This document shows, in pieces, positions 47,076 through 55,513 of a stretch of DNA of 64,000 nt. Made by a program: the position numbers and the translations under genes. The notes beneath the pieces are model-generated. The model saw nothing but the letters and a program-made list of their open reading frames with translations, had not been told where the DNA came from and made no database searches. Origin of the DNA: Flavobacteriaceae bacterium (GTDB lineage Bacteria > Bacteroidota > Bacteroidia > Flavobacteriales > Flavobacteriaceae); contig CP046177.1 in NCBI GenBank assembly GCA_014075215.1, forward strand, positions 2,728,501 through 2,792,500. Direction: 5' to 3'. The number at the start of each line of letters is the position of its first letter. Within the stretch, counting starts at the first letter, position 1.

Positions 47076-47557
47076 ATGAGTAACTTAGTAACATTACCGA
47101 AAAATGGAAGTTTGGCAAAGACAAAGACAAACTTTCCAACCCTATCAACTTGGTTTGATGACCTATTTATGAGCGATTTACCTTCGTTCTTTTCTTCAAA
47201 TTTTAACAATGGGATGTCGCTACCTAAAGTAAATATTAAGAAAAACGCAGATACCTACATAGTTGAAATGGCAGTTCCGGGGATGAAGAAATCAGACTTC
47301 AATATTAATTTAGATAATAATGTCTTTGTTATTTCAACAGAGCGTGAAGAAAGTAATGAAGAAAAGAATGAAAATTATACTCGCAGAGAGTTTGGATATT
47401 CTTCTTTTAAGAGGACTTTTACACTACCTGATACTATTAAGAAAGTAAAATTAAAGCCAGTTACAATGATGGTATTTTAAGTGTGCAACTTCCTAAAAGA
47501 GAAAAGGCAAAACAAAATCCAGCTAGAACCCAGGGCAAACGCATTAAACTTTTATGA
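47076..47557 (+). pseudogene. Hsp20/alpha-crystallin small heat-shock protein, frameshifted and with 3' end rewritten by a MITE
   Basis: The start at 47076 (MSNLVTLPKNGSLAKT) is preferred over an upstream ATG at 47040. The alpha-crystallin domain is clear: PKVNIKKNADTYIVEMAVPGMKKSDFNI and FVISTEREESN. Near 47446 one A is missing in GTAAAATT; restoring it joins the frame to ASYNDGILSVQLPKREKAKQNPART. The normal end would be ARTIKIF (IXI motif) but a 209-bp MITE inserted after ACC now gives ARTQGKRIKLL and a stop at 47557. See the MITE entry. Confidence 0.88.
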
Positions 47558-47739
47558 ATATATCAGTAAAACTAATTTTTCATTAAAGAATTGACATTTA
47601 ATAATGGATTTTATTCGTAATTTTTTAAACTTATCTTTAATGATTATTCATTTTTTTGAAAATAATTACAGGTTAACTTGGATCAAAAAATCATAAAGTA
47701 TTGATTAAAAACATGTTAACTTTAATGCGTTTACCCTGA
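47531..47739. mobile_element. 209-bp MITE with 10-bp target duplication in the hsp20 gene
   Basis: Terminal repeats CAGGGCAAACGCATTAAA (47531-47548) and inverted CAGGGTAAACGCATTAAA (47722-47739). The flanks are identical 10-mers AGCTAGAACC at 47521-47530 and 47740-47749. Joining the flanks restores an hsp20 frame ending P-A-R-T-I-K-I-F-stop. There is no coding capacity, so it must have been moved by a transposase in trans; the ~10-bp duplication suggests an IS4-like helper (inference). Confidence 0.92.
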
Positions 47740-47781
47740 GCTAGAACCATTAAAATTTTTTAGTGATTGAAAATTTATTTA

Positions 47782-47943
47782 GGGCGTGTTAACACTAAAC
47801 GAGAATCATGGATTTTTTAGCTATTTTTTTTGGATTTTGAGGCAGTTTTTGCAGAACATAGCCGAGCTACGTTTAAAAAAACTAACGAAAAAAGGCAGAA
47901 AAAGAGCAAAAAAGACAATTTTTTGCTTAGTGTTAACACGCCC
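47782..47943. repeat. 162-bp palindromic element D with TA flanks
   Basis: Terminal repeats GGGCGTGTTAACACT and its inverse, flanked by TA on both sides as for IS630/Tc1-type transposition. The core CATAGCCGAGCTACG at 47857-47871 sits at the same offset as in element A. It contains no gene; the open frame inside is a by-product. Confidence 0.85.
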
Positions 47944-47986
47944 TAGTAAAAGGAAAGGGTTAAATATTTAATTTAGCCCTTTCTAT

Positions 47987-48005
47987 AAAAAGTTTAAATG
48001 AGTTC
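47987..48005. repeat. solo right end of element A
   Basis: AAAAAGTTTAAATGAGTTC is identical to the right end of element A copy 1, 15 bases before the next gene. Confidence 0.7.
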
Positions 48006-48019
48006 AAAAAATAAAAATT

Positions 48020-48388
48020 ATGAAGCAGTTAATTTTTGCATTTATTTTTACAATTAGCATTACGCAAGCGAATGCTCAAAAAATAGTAGTATCTGATTCA
48101 CAAGGTGTAAAAGTTGGTGATGTTTTTGAGATAAATAAGCCTAAACACTCGCAAACATTTAAATATATTTATTTTCCCAGACCTAATTTTATTATTAAAA
48201 GAGGAGGGATAATCGATTATAAAAGAATTTATGGTAATAAAGTAGTTGTTACATCAATAAAGAAAAAAGATAATGTTTTAAAAGTAAGAATAAAAAAATA
48301 TGATGGAGGTAAGTTCTTTAATAGTTATGATACTGTATTGGTAGATATAAAAGGTGCTTTAAAAGCAGGTGAACTTCAACGGATATGA
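48020..48388 (+). CDS. small secreted protein, unknown function
   Basis: 122 residues with a signal peptide (MKQLIFAFIFTISITQANAQ). The mature part is basic and beta-rich (KIVVSDSQGVKVGDVFEI, YIYFPRPNFIIKRGGIIDYKRIYGNKVVVTSIKKKDNVLKVRIKKYDGG). No family is recognised; the pattern is that of a small periplasmic beta protein. It is isolated between repeat elements and a degraded stretch. Confidence 0.6.
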   Translation: MKQLIFAFIFTISITQANAQKIVVSDSQGVKVGDVFEINKPKHSQTFKYIYFPRPNFIIKRGGIIDYKRIYGNKVVVTSIKKKDNVLKVRIKKYDGGKFFNSYDTVLVDIKGALKAGELQRI

Positions 48389-48809
48389 TTAGTTTAAAAA
48401 TTCAAAAAAGGAGCAATTACGGATACTTTAAAATTAAACATTTTACGAAAGTGAATTTCAAGCAAAAAATACTATGATGAAGAAAGCATATTTAATTTCC
48501 GCATTAATGTAGTTGGTAATTAGTGAACTTCACCTCAAATGTAGTACAAAAAATAAACGTTTTAAACCACAAGTTTTTTATTCGGAGACCTTTGTAGCGT
48601 TGATTTGGCTTCAAATACAAAATATATCCCTATTCGGCAAATGTCTCTCGTTAAATTTTCCTCTTCTAAAATAGCTAATTCATTTAAAAAGGAATGTCTT
48701 CCTTATCTATTATCCCATGTTTCAATATATTCAAATTCCTCTTGGTGGAAAAATGAAAAGATTACCGTTGAATATTTTGTATTTTGCGGAACGTACTATC
48801 AAGTTCATT
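48389..48809. other. degraded intergenic stretch
   Basis: Contains the start of a lost gene (ATGAAGAAAGCATATTTAAT at 48478, stop after 11 codons) and a GGAGACCTTTG motif at 48584-48594 shared with 14454. The frame 48605-48817 has no recognisable product. Confidence 0.4.
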
Positions 48810-49334
48810 ATGAATAAAAAAGAAATCATTACTATACTAGAAAACAAACATCTGGAATTATTCGATTGGCTGGAAAAGCAGTCCATAGAAAAATGGGAAC
48901 AAGCAGTTGAGGGAAAATGGACAAGTGGGCAACATATTTTGCATCTGACAAACAGTATCAAATTATTGAATACGACTTTGAAAACTCCTAAATTCGTTCT
49001 AAAACGCAAATTTGGTATTTGTAACAGAAAAGTCAGATCTTACGAAGAAGTAGCTAAAAGGTATGATGAACGATTAGCAGAAAGCCGGGATAAAGCTGCT
49101 CTTTTTAATAAGAATTTGAAAATTCCTTCTAAAAAAGAGAAAGACCGCCTAATTATTACCTTACAAATTCAAAATAAAAAGCTGCAATACAAAACAAATA
49201 AGTGGTCAGATATACACTTGGATACGTTACTGATACCACACCCTCTGATGGGTAGAATGACCGTAAGAGAAATAATAATGTGGACAGCATGTCATACGGC
49301 ACACCACACTCATATTCTAAAAGAAAAGTACTAA
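48810..49334 (+). CDS. DinB-family protein
   Basis: About 174 residues from the ATG at 48810 (MNKKEIITILENKHLELFDWLEKQ); an in-frame ATG at 48717 would add a non-conserved tail. The four-helix DinB/YfiT-like fold is shown by WTSGQHILHLTNSIKLLN and the C-terminal HPLMGRMTVREIIMWTACHTAHHTHILKEKY with metal-binding His residues. Enzyme activity unknown. The next gene starts directly after its stop. Confidence 0.88.
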   Translation: MNKKEIITILENKHLELFDWLEKQSIEKWEQAVEGKWTSGQHILHLTNSIKLLNTTLKTPKFVLKRKFGICNRKVRSYEEVAKRYDERLAESRDKAALFNKNLKIPSKKEKDRLIITLQIQNKKLQYKTNKWSDIHLDTLLIPHPLMGRMTVREIIMWTACHTAHHTHILKEKY

Positions 49335-49760
49335 ATGAAAAAAATTAGCAACACTCCGTATATGTTCTTTTTCGGGTTGGTTTTCTTCTTCTTAATCATC
49401 TCATTTTTTGTAGGAAATAAAACTTTTGATATACATATCTACAATACCTATTTTACTATTTCAAATACCCGTTTTTGTTATTTTTCATCTGTATTTTTCG
49501 GACTGATAGGAGTCAACTACTTTTCATTACATTGGGTACAAAAACCACCTAATAAATGGCTGACAGGCGTACATATTACTCTTCAAACAATTGCCATTCT
49601 GTTTTATATTTTATTCTTATTAGTACCTGACAAAGCACCTGAATCAGTCGGGCCGACACCCAATTCAGATACTATTTTATGGATTGGCTTTTTGGTTTTT
49701 TTAATAGCAACTTTAGTACATTTGATTACCTTTTTAATAGCTATAATGAAAAAGCAATAA
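49335..49760 (+). CDS. small membrane protein with four predicted helices
   Basis: 141 residues; helices near residues 8-25 (MFFFGLVFFFLIISFFVG), 45-62 (YFSSVFFGLIGVNYFSLHW), 80-98 (ITLQTIAILFYILFLLV) and 115-137 (ILWIGFLVFLIATLVHLITFLIAI). The segment DIHIYNTYFTIS recalls the D-T-Y-F stretch of haem-copper oxidase subunit I, but no haem or copper ligands follow, so this is only a weak resemblance. It starts right after the DinB gene stop and is probably co-transcribed. Confidence 0.65.
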   Translation: MKKISNTPYMFFFGLVFFFLIISFFVGNKTFDIHIYNTYFTISNTRFCYFSSVFFGLIGVNYFSLHWVQKPPNKWLTGVHITLQTIAILFYILFLLVPDKAPESVGPTPNSDTILWIGFLVFLIATLVHLITFLIAIMKKQ

Positions 49761-49826
49761 TCATGTGGTACGTTTTTATAAGCGGTGAGTAATTTTTATA
49801 TTTACACCTTCTAAAAAGTTACATAT

Positions 49827-51155
49827 ATGTTTAATAATTTAAGCGAAAAATTAGATAAGGCCTTACATACGTTAAAAGGTCATGGCAGAATTACGGAAGT
49901 AAATGTTGCAGAAACATTAAAAGAGGTTCGCAGGGCATTATTAGATGCAGATGTAAACTTTAAAATTGCCAAAGAATTTACCAAAAGAGTTCAGCAAAAA
50001 GCACTGGGGCAAAATGTATTAACGACTTTGCACCCGGGACAATTAATGGTAAAGTTAGTAAAAGACGAACTCACGGAGCTTATGGGAAGTGATGCCGTAG
50101 GTATTCATTTGGATGGAAACTTTACGGTTATTTTAATGTCCGGTTTGCAGGGTTCGGGTAAGACTACTTTTTCGGGTAAACTGGCCAATTACTTACAGAC
50201 AAAAAAGGGTAAACAGGTTCTTTTGGCGGGTTGTGATGTGTATCGTCCTGCAGCTATCAATCAATTACAGGTGATTGGAGAGCAAATAGGGGTGGAAGTA
50301 TACGCTGAAGTTGAGAATCAAAATCCGGTGGAAATTTCTCAAAATGCAATCAAGCGCGCTAAATCAAATGGTAAAAATGTGGTTATTATTGATACTGCGG
50401 GCCGTTTAGCAATTGATGAGGAAATGATGACTGAAATTTCCAATATCCATAAAGCTGTTCATCCTAAAGAGACACTATTTGTAGTAGATGCTATGACAGG
50501 GCAGGATGCTGTAAACACGGCAAAAGCTTTTCATGATATCTTACATTTTGAAGGAGTAGTACTTACAAAATTAGATGGAGATACCAGAGGAGGTGCTGCT
50601 TTGTCTATTAAATCTGTTGTTGAGAAACCCATTAAATTTATTGGGACAGGCGAAAAAATGGATGCCATAGATGTGTTCTATCCGGATAGGATGGCCGATC
50701 GTATTCTTGGGATGGGAGACGTGGTTTCTTTGGTTGAAAGAGCACAAGAACAATATGATGAAGAGGAAGCGAGAAAATTACAAAAGAAAATTGCCAAGAA
50801 TCAATTTGGTTTTGATGATTTTTTGAATCAGATTCAGCAAATTAAAAAAATGGGAAATATGAAAGATTTAATGGGGATGATTCCGGGAGCAGGCAAAGCC
50901 CTAAAAAATGTTGATATTGACGATAATTCTTTTAAGAGCATTGAGGCCATTATACACTCGATGACTCCATCCGAGAGAAGCATTCCCACAAGTATTAATA
51001 CCAGTAGAAAAAAGCGAATTGCTAAGGGTTCCGGAACTTCAATTCAGGAAGTAAATCAGTTAATGAAACAATTTAATCAAATGAGTAAGATGATGCAAAT
51101 GATGCAGGGCAAAGGGCTTGGAAAAATGATGCAAATGGTGCGGGGAATACAGTAA
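49827..51155 (+). CDS. ffh: signal recognition particle GTPase Ffh
   Basis: 442 residues. N domain, G domain with P-loop GLQGSGKTTFSGKLA, DTAGRLAIDEEMM and TKLDGDTRGG, and Met-rich M domain (MKQFNQMSKMMQMMQG) that binds signal peptides and 4.5S RNA. It targets inner-membrane proteins to FtsY/SecYEG. The 4.5S RNA gene was not seen in the window. folD follows after 15 bases. Confidence 0.98.
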   Translation: MFNNLSEKLDKALHTLKGHGRITEVNVAETLKEVRRALLDADVNFKIAKEFTKRVQQKALGQNVLTTLHPGQLMVKLVKDELTELMGSDAVGIHLDGNFTVILMSGLQGSGKTTFSGKLANYLQTKKGKQVLLAGCDVYRPAAINQLQVIGEQIGVEVYAEVENQNPVEISQNAIKRAKSNGKNVVIIDTAGRLAIDEEMMTEISNIHKAVHPKETLFVVDAMTGQDAVNTAKAFHDILHFEGVVLTKLDGDTRGGAALSIKSVVEKPIKFIGTGEKMDAIDVFYPDRMADRILGMGDVVSLVERAQEQYDEEEARKLQKKIAKNQFGFDDFLNQIQQIKKMGNMKDLMGMIPGAGKALKNVDIDDNSFKSIEAIIHSMTPSERSIPTSINTSRKKRIAKGSGTSIQEVNQLMKQFNQMSKMMQMMQGKGLGKMMQMVRGIQ

Positions 51156-51170
51156 AATAGAAGCAGTTGT

Positions 51171-52046
51171 ATGGTTATTTTAGACGGTAAAAAAACATCG
51201 TTAGACATTCAGAACGAAATAGCAATTGAAGTTGTTCAAATCAAGAAACAAGGTGGCAAAGTGCCTCATTTGGCTGCTGTTATTGTTGGCAATGACGGTG
51301 CTAGTATCACTTATGTAAATGCAAAGGTAAAAGCATGTGAAAAAGTGGGTTTTGAGTCTACATTGATCCGTTTGCCGGAACACACCTCGGAAGCCGAATT
51401 ACTTTCTCAGATAACTGCTTTAAATACAGATGAGGTTATTGATGGTTTCATTGTTCAGCTTCCATTGCCCAAGCATATCAATGAGCAAAACATAATCATG
51501 GCCATAGATCCTGATAAAGATGTCGATGGATTCCACCCGAGGAATGTGGGTAAAATGACTCTAAACCTTCCTACCTTTATCTCTGCTACCCCGTTTGGAA
51601 TCTTAGAATTGTTAGATCGTTATCATGTTGAAACCTCCGGAAAGCATGTAGTGGTCATTGGCAGAAGTCATATTGTGGGAAGCCCGATGAGTATCTTACT
51701 GGCTCAAAAAAGAAAAATTGGAAACGCTACAGTGACTATTACACACAGCAGAACAAAAAATTTAAAAGAAATTACCTTACAAGCTGACATTATTATTGCT
51801 GCACTTGGAATACCGGAGTTTTTAACGGCAGATATGGTAAAAGAGCACGTAACGGTTATTGATGTTGGTATTACCAGAGTAAAAGATGCTTCTAAAAAAA
51901 GCGGTTACCGCTTACTTGGAGATGTTGCCTTTGATGAGGTTTCCAAAAAATCAGATTTTATTACTCCCGTACCCGGAGGGGTCGGCCCGATGACCATTGC
52001 CATGTTATTAAAAAATACATTGCTGGCCAGACAAAGAAAACATTAA
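51171..52046 (+). CDS. folD: bifunctional methylenetetrahydrofolate dehydrogenase/cyclohydrolase
   Basis: 291 residues. YVNAKVKACEKVGF (catalytic Lys), QLPLPKHINEQNIIMAIDPDKDVDGFHP, GRSHIVGSPMSILL (NADP site), IIAALGIPEFL and the C-terminal PVPGGVGPMTIAMLLKNTL are all intact. It interconverts methylene- and formyl-THF for purine and fMet synthesis. It is downstream of ffh, an order known in Flavobacteriia. Confidence 0.98.
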   Translation: MVILDGKKTSLDIQNEIAIEVVQIKKQGGKVPHLAAVIVGNDGASITYVNAKVKACEKVGFESTLIRLPEHTSEAELLSQITALNTDEVIDGFIVQLPLPKHINEQNIIMAIDPDKDVDGFHPRNVGKMTLNLPTFISATPFGILELLDRYHVETSGKHVVVIGRSHIVGSPMSILLAQKRKIGNATVTITHSRTKNLKEITLQADIIIAALGIPEFLTADMVKEHVTVIDVGITRVKDASKKSGYRLLGDVAFDEVSKKSDFITPVPGGVGPMTIAMLLKNTLLARQRKH

Positions 52047-52321
52047 TGAAACCAAACGATAAAAGATTTCATTTTTGCCAGATCAGGGATTTGATCTACA
52101 CTTATTTTCTGTGTCGTAAATTGTCTTAAGCCCAACTGCTCTTTATCTATATCTATGGTAACATTTAAATCATCTATAAAGAGAGTTGCCGAATTGAGTG
52201 AGGTTTCAATTTTAGTAATTGTATTGTGCAAATTGATTTCTGAAAATGTAGAATTTATATTAATTCCCGTATCTGTTTCAAATCTTTCGTCAAATATTAG
52301 AAATTTAAACAGTTCTAATTA
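52043..52321 (-). CDS. unrecognised fragment converging on folD
   Basis: The minus-strand frame is open from about 52321 (ELFKFLIFDERFETDTGI...) to the stop at 52043, about 92 codons, with no ATG until 52231. The C-terminus SVDQIPDLAKMKSFIVWFH overlaps the folD stop by 4 bases. I do not recognise it; the missing start and position beside an island suggest a truncated gene or chance frame. Confidence 0.3.
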
Positions 52322-52404
52322 GGGGAAGCTTACATAAGTATTATAAGTGCAATATTAATGCGTATGCAGAATTATTTATTAGACATTACGAAAGATTTTA
52401 TTCT

Positions 52405-52692
52405 ATGTGTTTTCGCAAAAATATACAGCTAGCTGATGCAAAAAATATAATAATTGAGAGTTATCTTTCACTACACGAAAAATTTAATGTTTCTAAAAAG
52501 AAAAAGAACGAAATAAGAGATATTATAGGATATACAACAAGGGTAGTCCAAAATGAAATAAATTATTTTTTTAGGATAAAAAATTCCAATCTTCAACTTA
52601 CCAATTCTTTTGAGTTTTTTGAGATAGTGAACGGAACTGATAACAGGTTAACAAAAGAAGAAAGAAATTTATTTTTACAGAAAGTTAAATAA
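52405..52692 (+). pseudogene. ECF sigma-factor-like fragment, start missing
   Basis: The frame is open upstream to about 52312 and reads ...NAYAELFIRHYERFYSMCFRKNIQLADAKNIIIESYLSLHEKF then KNEIRDIIGYTTRVVQNEINYFF. This resembles region 2 of an extracytoplasmic-function sigma factor (Y-x-x-LY...DAE-x-x-x-Q). Region 4 is absent and there is no ATG before 52405. The gene seems truncated at both ends; assignment is tentative. Confidence 0.4.
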
Positions 52693-52901
52693 GTTTTAGG
52701 GGAATTGGATTCTATATGAGTATCTAAAGATAAATAGGGATTAAAAGAATTGTTCACCTCAAGTTTTGTAAAAAAACACCTCCTTATTAATCAAAATTGC
52801 TTTTTCATAGAGTGCCATCATATCTTAAGTGTCTAAATCTTTTTGCAAGTGTAATGTGTTTTATTTTAAAAAAAATGTTGTACATATATTGTACAGGAAA
52901 T
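52693..52901. other. intergenic, left flank of island
   Basis: No gene. TGTACATATATTGTACA near 52880 is a short imperfect palindrome just before the tRNA terminator. Confidence 0.4.
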
Positions 52902-52932
52902 AAAAAAGAGATTACATTTTCAATGTAATCTC
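52902..52932 (-). terminator. terminator of the truncated tRNA-Met
   Basis: On the minus strand GAGATTACATT, a 3-base loop, AATGTAATCTC (perfect 11-bp stem, 52932-52908) and T6 follow 13 bases after the tRNA 3' end. Confidence 0.85.
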
Positions 52933-52944
52933 CTGATAATCAAG

Positions 52945-52991
52945 TATCGGTAGCTGGACTCGAACCATCGACCTTCGGGTTATGAACCCGA
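52945..52991 (-). tRNA. tRNA-Met (CAT), 3' half only: att-type scar
   Basis: On the minus strand the anticodon arm TCGGG TTCATAA CCCGA, variable loop AGGTC, T arm GATGG TTCGAGT CCAGC, acceptor strand TACCGAT and discriminator A are present. The 5' acceptor strand and D arm are absent: the sequence beyond 52992 is unrelated. This is the footprint left by a tyrosine integrase using the tRNA 3' half as attachment site; the terminator downstream marks the chromosome side and the integrase lies on the other side. Confidence 0.85.
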
Positions 52992-53118
52992 AATGAATTA
53001 CCTTAAAAAACATTAAAATAACTGATTATCAATATTTCAAAAATTTACAACTATCAGATAAAACCGTTTAAAACCATATAAAAACACAAAATGTTTAACC
53101 ATTGTTTAACCAATTTTT

Positions 53119-53249
53119 ATGATTTTTTTGTACCTTTATCTTTCAAAAAACTCAGTATTTATAGCTTCGGTAAAGGTAGTACTTCGAAAGGAAAAACAAA
53201 AAAAAGATGGCAGGCTGTACTACACAATGCATAAAAATGAAAGGCTCTA
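53119..53249 (+). pseudogene. tyrosine recombinase/integrase, N-terminal fragment
   Basis: From the ATG at 53119: ...SVFIASVKVVLRKEKQKKDGRLYYTMHKNERL, with VKVVLRKEKQKKDG typical of the N-terminal arm-binding region of Bacteroidota integrases. The frame is interrupted by the IS630 insertion at 53250. It starts ~130 bases from the tRNA scar, the usual place for int. The middle of the protein is not found beyond the insertion sequences. Confidence 0.7.
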
Positions 53250-54443
53250 GTGTCAAGTCAATCATTTAATGTCGGATAAAGTTTTTTTAGTTTGATTCTA
53301 GAATCTTTGGTTGTAAACTGCTAATTTATTTTTGCCTTTTTTTGATTTCTATACTTTACCCAAGCATTGACTTCTGTTTTGACCGTTTCAATATTGTCTA
53401 TTCTTCTATTTAAACATTGTCCACCTAGTACGTTGAGTTCTATTTCCGCCATATTGAGCCAACTACCGTGTTTAGGTGTATATACAAACTCAAACCTATC
53501 CCATAACTTTTTTGCTTGTTCTGGGTTTAAAACGTTCATATAAGGAAGATGGCTTGTGTGTATTTAAATTATCCATAACGAGTGTTATTTTATTCGCATT
53601 AGAATAACTTTGAGCGATATCATTCAAAAAATCAGCCCAATCTAATTTTGTTTTTCGTTCTGTGACTTTGACTATTCGTTTTCCTGAAAGCGGTTCATTA
53701 GCCATAAAGATATTACAAACTCCATTACGTTTATATTCATAGTCAACAACCTTACTGCCATCTTTCAACCTTATTGGATGTTTGATCTCTCCAATGAGTT
53801 GTTTGAGTGATTCATCCATGCAAACTACCGGATTCCCTGAACAATAAGGGCGTTTATAAACATCTAACACATTTTCCATATTGGCAGCAAAATCAGCATT
53901 TTGATTTGGAGGAATCACCCAACCCTTAACTTTCCAGGGTTTCAACTCGTTTTTTTAAAACTCGACGAACCGTTTCATAAGACAGACTCTCTACATAATT
54001 TAATTCCACCATTTTGTCTGCTAGAAGTCGAAGAGACCACTTTGCCATCCCTTTGGGGGGTTCACTACAGGCTATCGATATAAGCTTTGCTTCTTTGCCT
54101 CCATCAATCTTCCTTTCATAAACACGAGTAGTCGATTTACGTTGCAAACAAGATTCAAAGCCTTCCTCTACAAAACGTCTCTTTACTCTGTCAATAGTTC
54201 GCATCGATATTTGTAGAACTTTTGATACTTCTTCATTGGTGACTAATCCCTCTGAATGAACTCCCTCATCTTTGTTTAAAAGAATATAAGCACTGCGATA
54301 AGTTTGACTACTATGCTTCCCCTTTGAAATGATTTGAGATAACTCTTCTCGCTCTTGCTTGGTTAAGGTTATTGTATATTTTTTTGCCATGGTTTCTTTC
54401 AAAGATACTAAAAATATACGACTTTTTATTCATGACTTGACAC
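53250..54443 (-). mobile_element. IS630-family insertion sequence with TA duplication
   Basis: Inverted ends GTGTCAAGTCA (53250) and TGACTTGACAC (ending 54443), with TA directly outside on both sides (53248-53249 and 54444-54445), the IS630/Tc1 signature. Length 1194 bp. It contains a transposase gene broken by two frameshifts. Confidence 0.93.
53321..54390 (-). pseudogene. IS630 transposase, two frameshifts
   Basis: Start at 54390 (MAKKYTITLTKQEREELSQII). The HTH part ends in frame 1 at 53926; the next frame reads KPWKVKGWVIPP...VVCMDESLKQLI (first D)...ITLVMDNLNTHKPSSLYERF (second D); the last frame reads NPEQAKKLWDRFEFVYTPKHGSWLNMAEIELNVL (E). Removing one base from A7 near 53950 and one A near 53535 restores a ~345-residue enzyme. 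The shift at A7 is +1, so it does not fit the usual -1 programmed frameshift. Confidence 0.88.
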
Positions 54444-54478
54444 TAGTTAATAACAGCTATTATTTGTATATTTAATAC

Positions 54479-55513
54479 ATGAGTTTACAAGAAATAAAGC
54501 GAGGAATTTCCATGCTTTCCCAATCTGAAAGGCAGGAATTGTTAAAAGAATTGTCAACATCACCAAAAGATTCAGTTCCAACGGTAAGAAGCCAAGAATC
54601 TAGGCGTTTTTTATTAGACAATAAGTTAGGTTGTTGCGCCCATTGCTGGCATCCAAAGTATGTAAAATTTGGTATTGACAAAGGCTCTCAGCGCTATAAG
54701 TGTAAATCCTGCAAACGCAGTTTTACAGAATACACAGGTACTTGGATGGCAGGTTTGCAACATAAGGACAAGATTGATGACTACCTTGAATTAATGCTAG
54801 AAGAAAAGAGCTTAGATAAGATAAAAGTAGCCTTATCGATAAACAAGAAAACGGCTTTTGACTGGCCTCATAAGATATTAGTCCCATTATCAGAAAACGA
54901 TAAAGATGATTTTACAGGCATTACAGAAAGTGATGAGACCTTCTTTTTAAATTCAGAAAAAGGGCGACCAGTAAATCATCGGGAATCAAGAAAACGTGGT
55001 GGTAGCTCTAAAACCAAAGGCATCAGTAATGATCAAGTAGCTGTTATTGTAACCCAAGATAGAACATCTAATCCAGATATTACTGTAGCCACTATGGGAA
55101 GATTAAAGAAAATAGATATTGTAAATGCTATTGGCAGCAGAATAAAGGCAAGTAAAGCCATTTTATGTAGGGACACACATCTAAGCTACAAAGGATTTGC
55201 AATAGACAATAAAATAGAGCATCACACTCTAAAAGGCGTCATAAAACAACGTGTCAAAAACAAAGTGTATCATATACAACATGTCAACTCAACTCATAAC
55301 AGAGTTAAGAAATGGATAGATAACAAGTTTTGGGGAGTATCTACCAAATACTTGCAACAATATTTGAACTGGTATCGCATCAAAGAAAAATTAAAATATA
55401 GAAACGATAAACTCAATGCCTTTGTAAATAAAGTGTCAGAACATATTAATGCGTATCAAAAATATCAAAATATTGGATTGAAGTATCAAAAATTAATATC
55501 AACGCAATTTTAA
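54479..55513 (+). CDS. IS1595-family (ISXO2-like) transposase
   Basis: 344 residues, apparently intact. The N-terminal zinc ribbon CCAHCWHPKYVKFGIDKGSQRYKCKSCKRSF is followed by a DDE domain: GITESDETFFLNSEKG (first acidic residues), AILCRDTHLSYKGFA, HTLKGVIKQRVKNKVYHIQHVNSTHNRVKKWI. It lies directly beside the IS630 (33 bases after its TA). Clear terminal inverted repeats were not recognised, so only the gene is delimited. Confidence 0.92.
   Translation: MSLQEIKRGISMLSQSERQELLKELSTSPKDSVPTVRSQESRRFLLDNKLGCCAHCWHPKYVKFGIDKGSQRYKCKSCKRSFTEYTGTWMAGLQHKDKIDDYLELMLEEKSLDKIKVALSINKKTAFDWPHKILVPLSENDKDDFTGITESDETFFLNSEKGRPVNHRESRKRGGSSKTKGISNDQVAVIVTQDRTSNPDITVATMGRLKKIDIVNAIGSRIKASKAILCRDTHLSYKGFAIDNKIEHHTLKGVIKQRVKNKVYHIQHVNSTHNRVKKWIDNKFWGVSTKYLQQYLNWYRIKEKLKYRNDKLNAFVNKVSEHINAYQKYQNIGLKYQKLISTQF

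Noticed and set aside
47786..47971. 61-codon plus-strand frame inside element D
   Set aside because: Explained by the palindromic element and flank; composition is that of the A/T-rich repeat.
48605..48817. 70-codon hypothetical gene
   Set aside because: It overlaps the 5' region of the DinB gene, has no recognisable features and sits in a degraded stretch.
49335..49760. Cytochrome oxidase subunit
   Set aside because: Only a short D-T-Y-F-like stretch is similar; haem and copper ligands and the expected length are absent.
52945..52991. Complete tRNA-Met gene
   Set aside because: No 5' acceptor strand or D arm can be found next to the anticodon arm; only the 3' half is present.
53926..53960. 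Programmed -1 frameshift in the IS630 transposase at A7
   Set aside because: The required shift is +1 (or -2), and a second unrelated frameshift lies downstream, so decay or read error is more likely.
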